Origin: Pontibacter pamirensis
GTDB lineage: Bacteria > Bacteroidota > Bacteroidia > Cytophagales > Hymenobacteraceae
NCBI RefSeq assembly: GCF_010015475.1
Contig: NZ_SSNI01000016.1
Coordinates: 1 to 64,000 of the forward strand
Reading direction: 5' to 3'
Length of the DNA stretch: 64,000 bases
Shown: positions 63,910 through 64,000 of the stretch, one piece after another
How positions within the stretch are numbered: position 1 is the stretch's first letter
How the letters are laid out: every line of letters starts with the position of its first letter
Position numbers and translations under genes: made by a program
The notes under the pieces: model-generated
Told to the model about the DNA's origin: nothing
The model's input: only the letters and a program-made list of their open reading frames with translations
The model's database searches: none

Positions 63910-64000
63910 TAAAATTGCAGTGTAGTTTCTTTAATACAATTCAGGCTAAAAAGTTGTTCAATGGCCGTAAAGTATTCATTTAGATAACCTTGCTACCTGT

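Overview
The window looks like a contiguous chromosomal segment of a Bacteroidota bacterium. It most resembles Cytophagales, family Hymenobacteraceae (a Pontibacter-like organism); that placement rests on gene content and recalled gene order, not on a search. Support comes from a complete gldKLMN/porP type IX secretion (T9SS) and gliding locus, a porW/sprE-type gene, a protease with a C-terminal T9SS sorting domain, Bacteroidota families (DUF4271, DUF5686, DUF4407, DUF4783, PafA), and the promoter -7 element TAnnTTTG. No rRNA, tRNA, CRISPR array, insertion sequence or prophage was seen.

Layout. 1-1700: an A+T-rich orphan methyltransferase and a YdeI/OmpD-type protein. 1690-5220 (minus): a putative zinc-uptake cassette of a His-rich small protein, a TonB-dependent receptor and a lipoprotein. 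5500-11100: htpG, a YwqK-repeat lipoprotein, a YraN protein, PGI/PMI, lipB and a small conserved protein. 11400-20300 (plus): a WecA-like transferase, DUF4271, hemD, then porP and gldK-L-M-N. 20397-27477 (minus): porW, a class A penicillin-binding protein and uvrC, very tightly packed. 27750-33570 (plus): ATP synthase a, c, b, delta, alpha and gamma genes preceded by two small membrane proteins; beta and epsilon are absent. 33750-38630: pafA, ppa, a UbiA-like protein and the NAD(P)HX repair enzyme. 39100-42470 (minus): DUF5686 outer-membrane protein and PAP2 phosphatase. 42600-45730 (minus): nuoA-B-C-D. 46160-49410 (minus): DUF4407 protein, lipoprotein and serine dehydratase alpha. 49600-52140 (plus): App1-like phosphatase, acylphosphatase and a candidate nuclease. 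52300-56450 (minus): ZIP transporter, methyltransferase, small proteins, nadC and DUF4783. 56700-60460 (plus): gpmI, a lipoprotein and an M43 protease. 60680-63880 (minus): YjbQ, a beta-helix lipoprotein and prfA.

The coherent systems are the T9SS (outer-membrane/periplasmic ring, inner-membrane motor, PorW, and one probable substrate), the proton circuit (Nuo and ATP synthase blocks), phosphate and pyrophosphate hydrolysis (pafA, ppa), and metal uptake.

The less ordinary content lies between genes. It includes a 64-bp perfect palindrome between gldN and uvrC, a promoter box enclosed by a perfect 15-bp inverted repeat before pafA, hairpins at three atp gene junctions, a set of stems with GNRA loops after nnr, a run of four GACA-N4-TGTC hairpins next to nuoA, a nested REP/REPIN-like inverted repeat after the protease gene, and a dispersed AAATTTAAACATGCT repeat.
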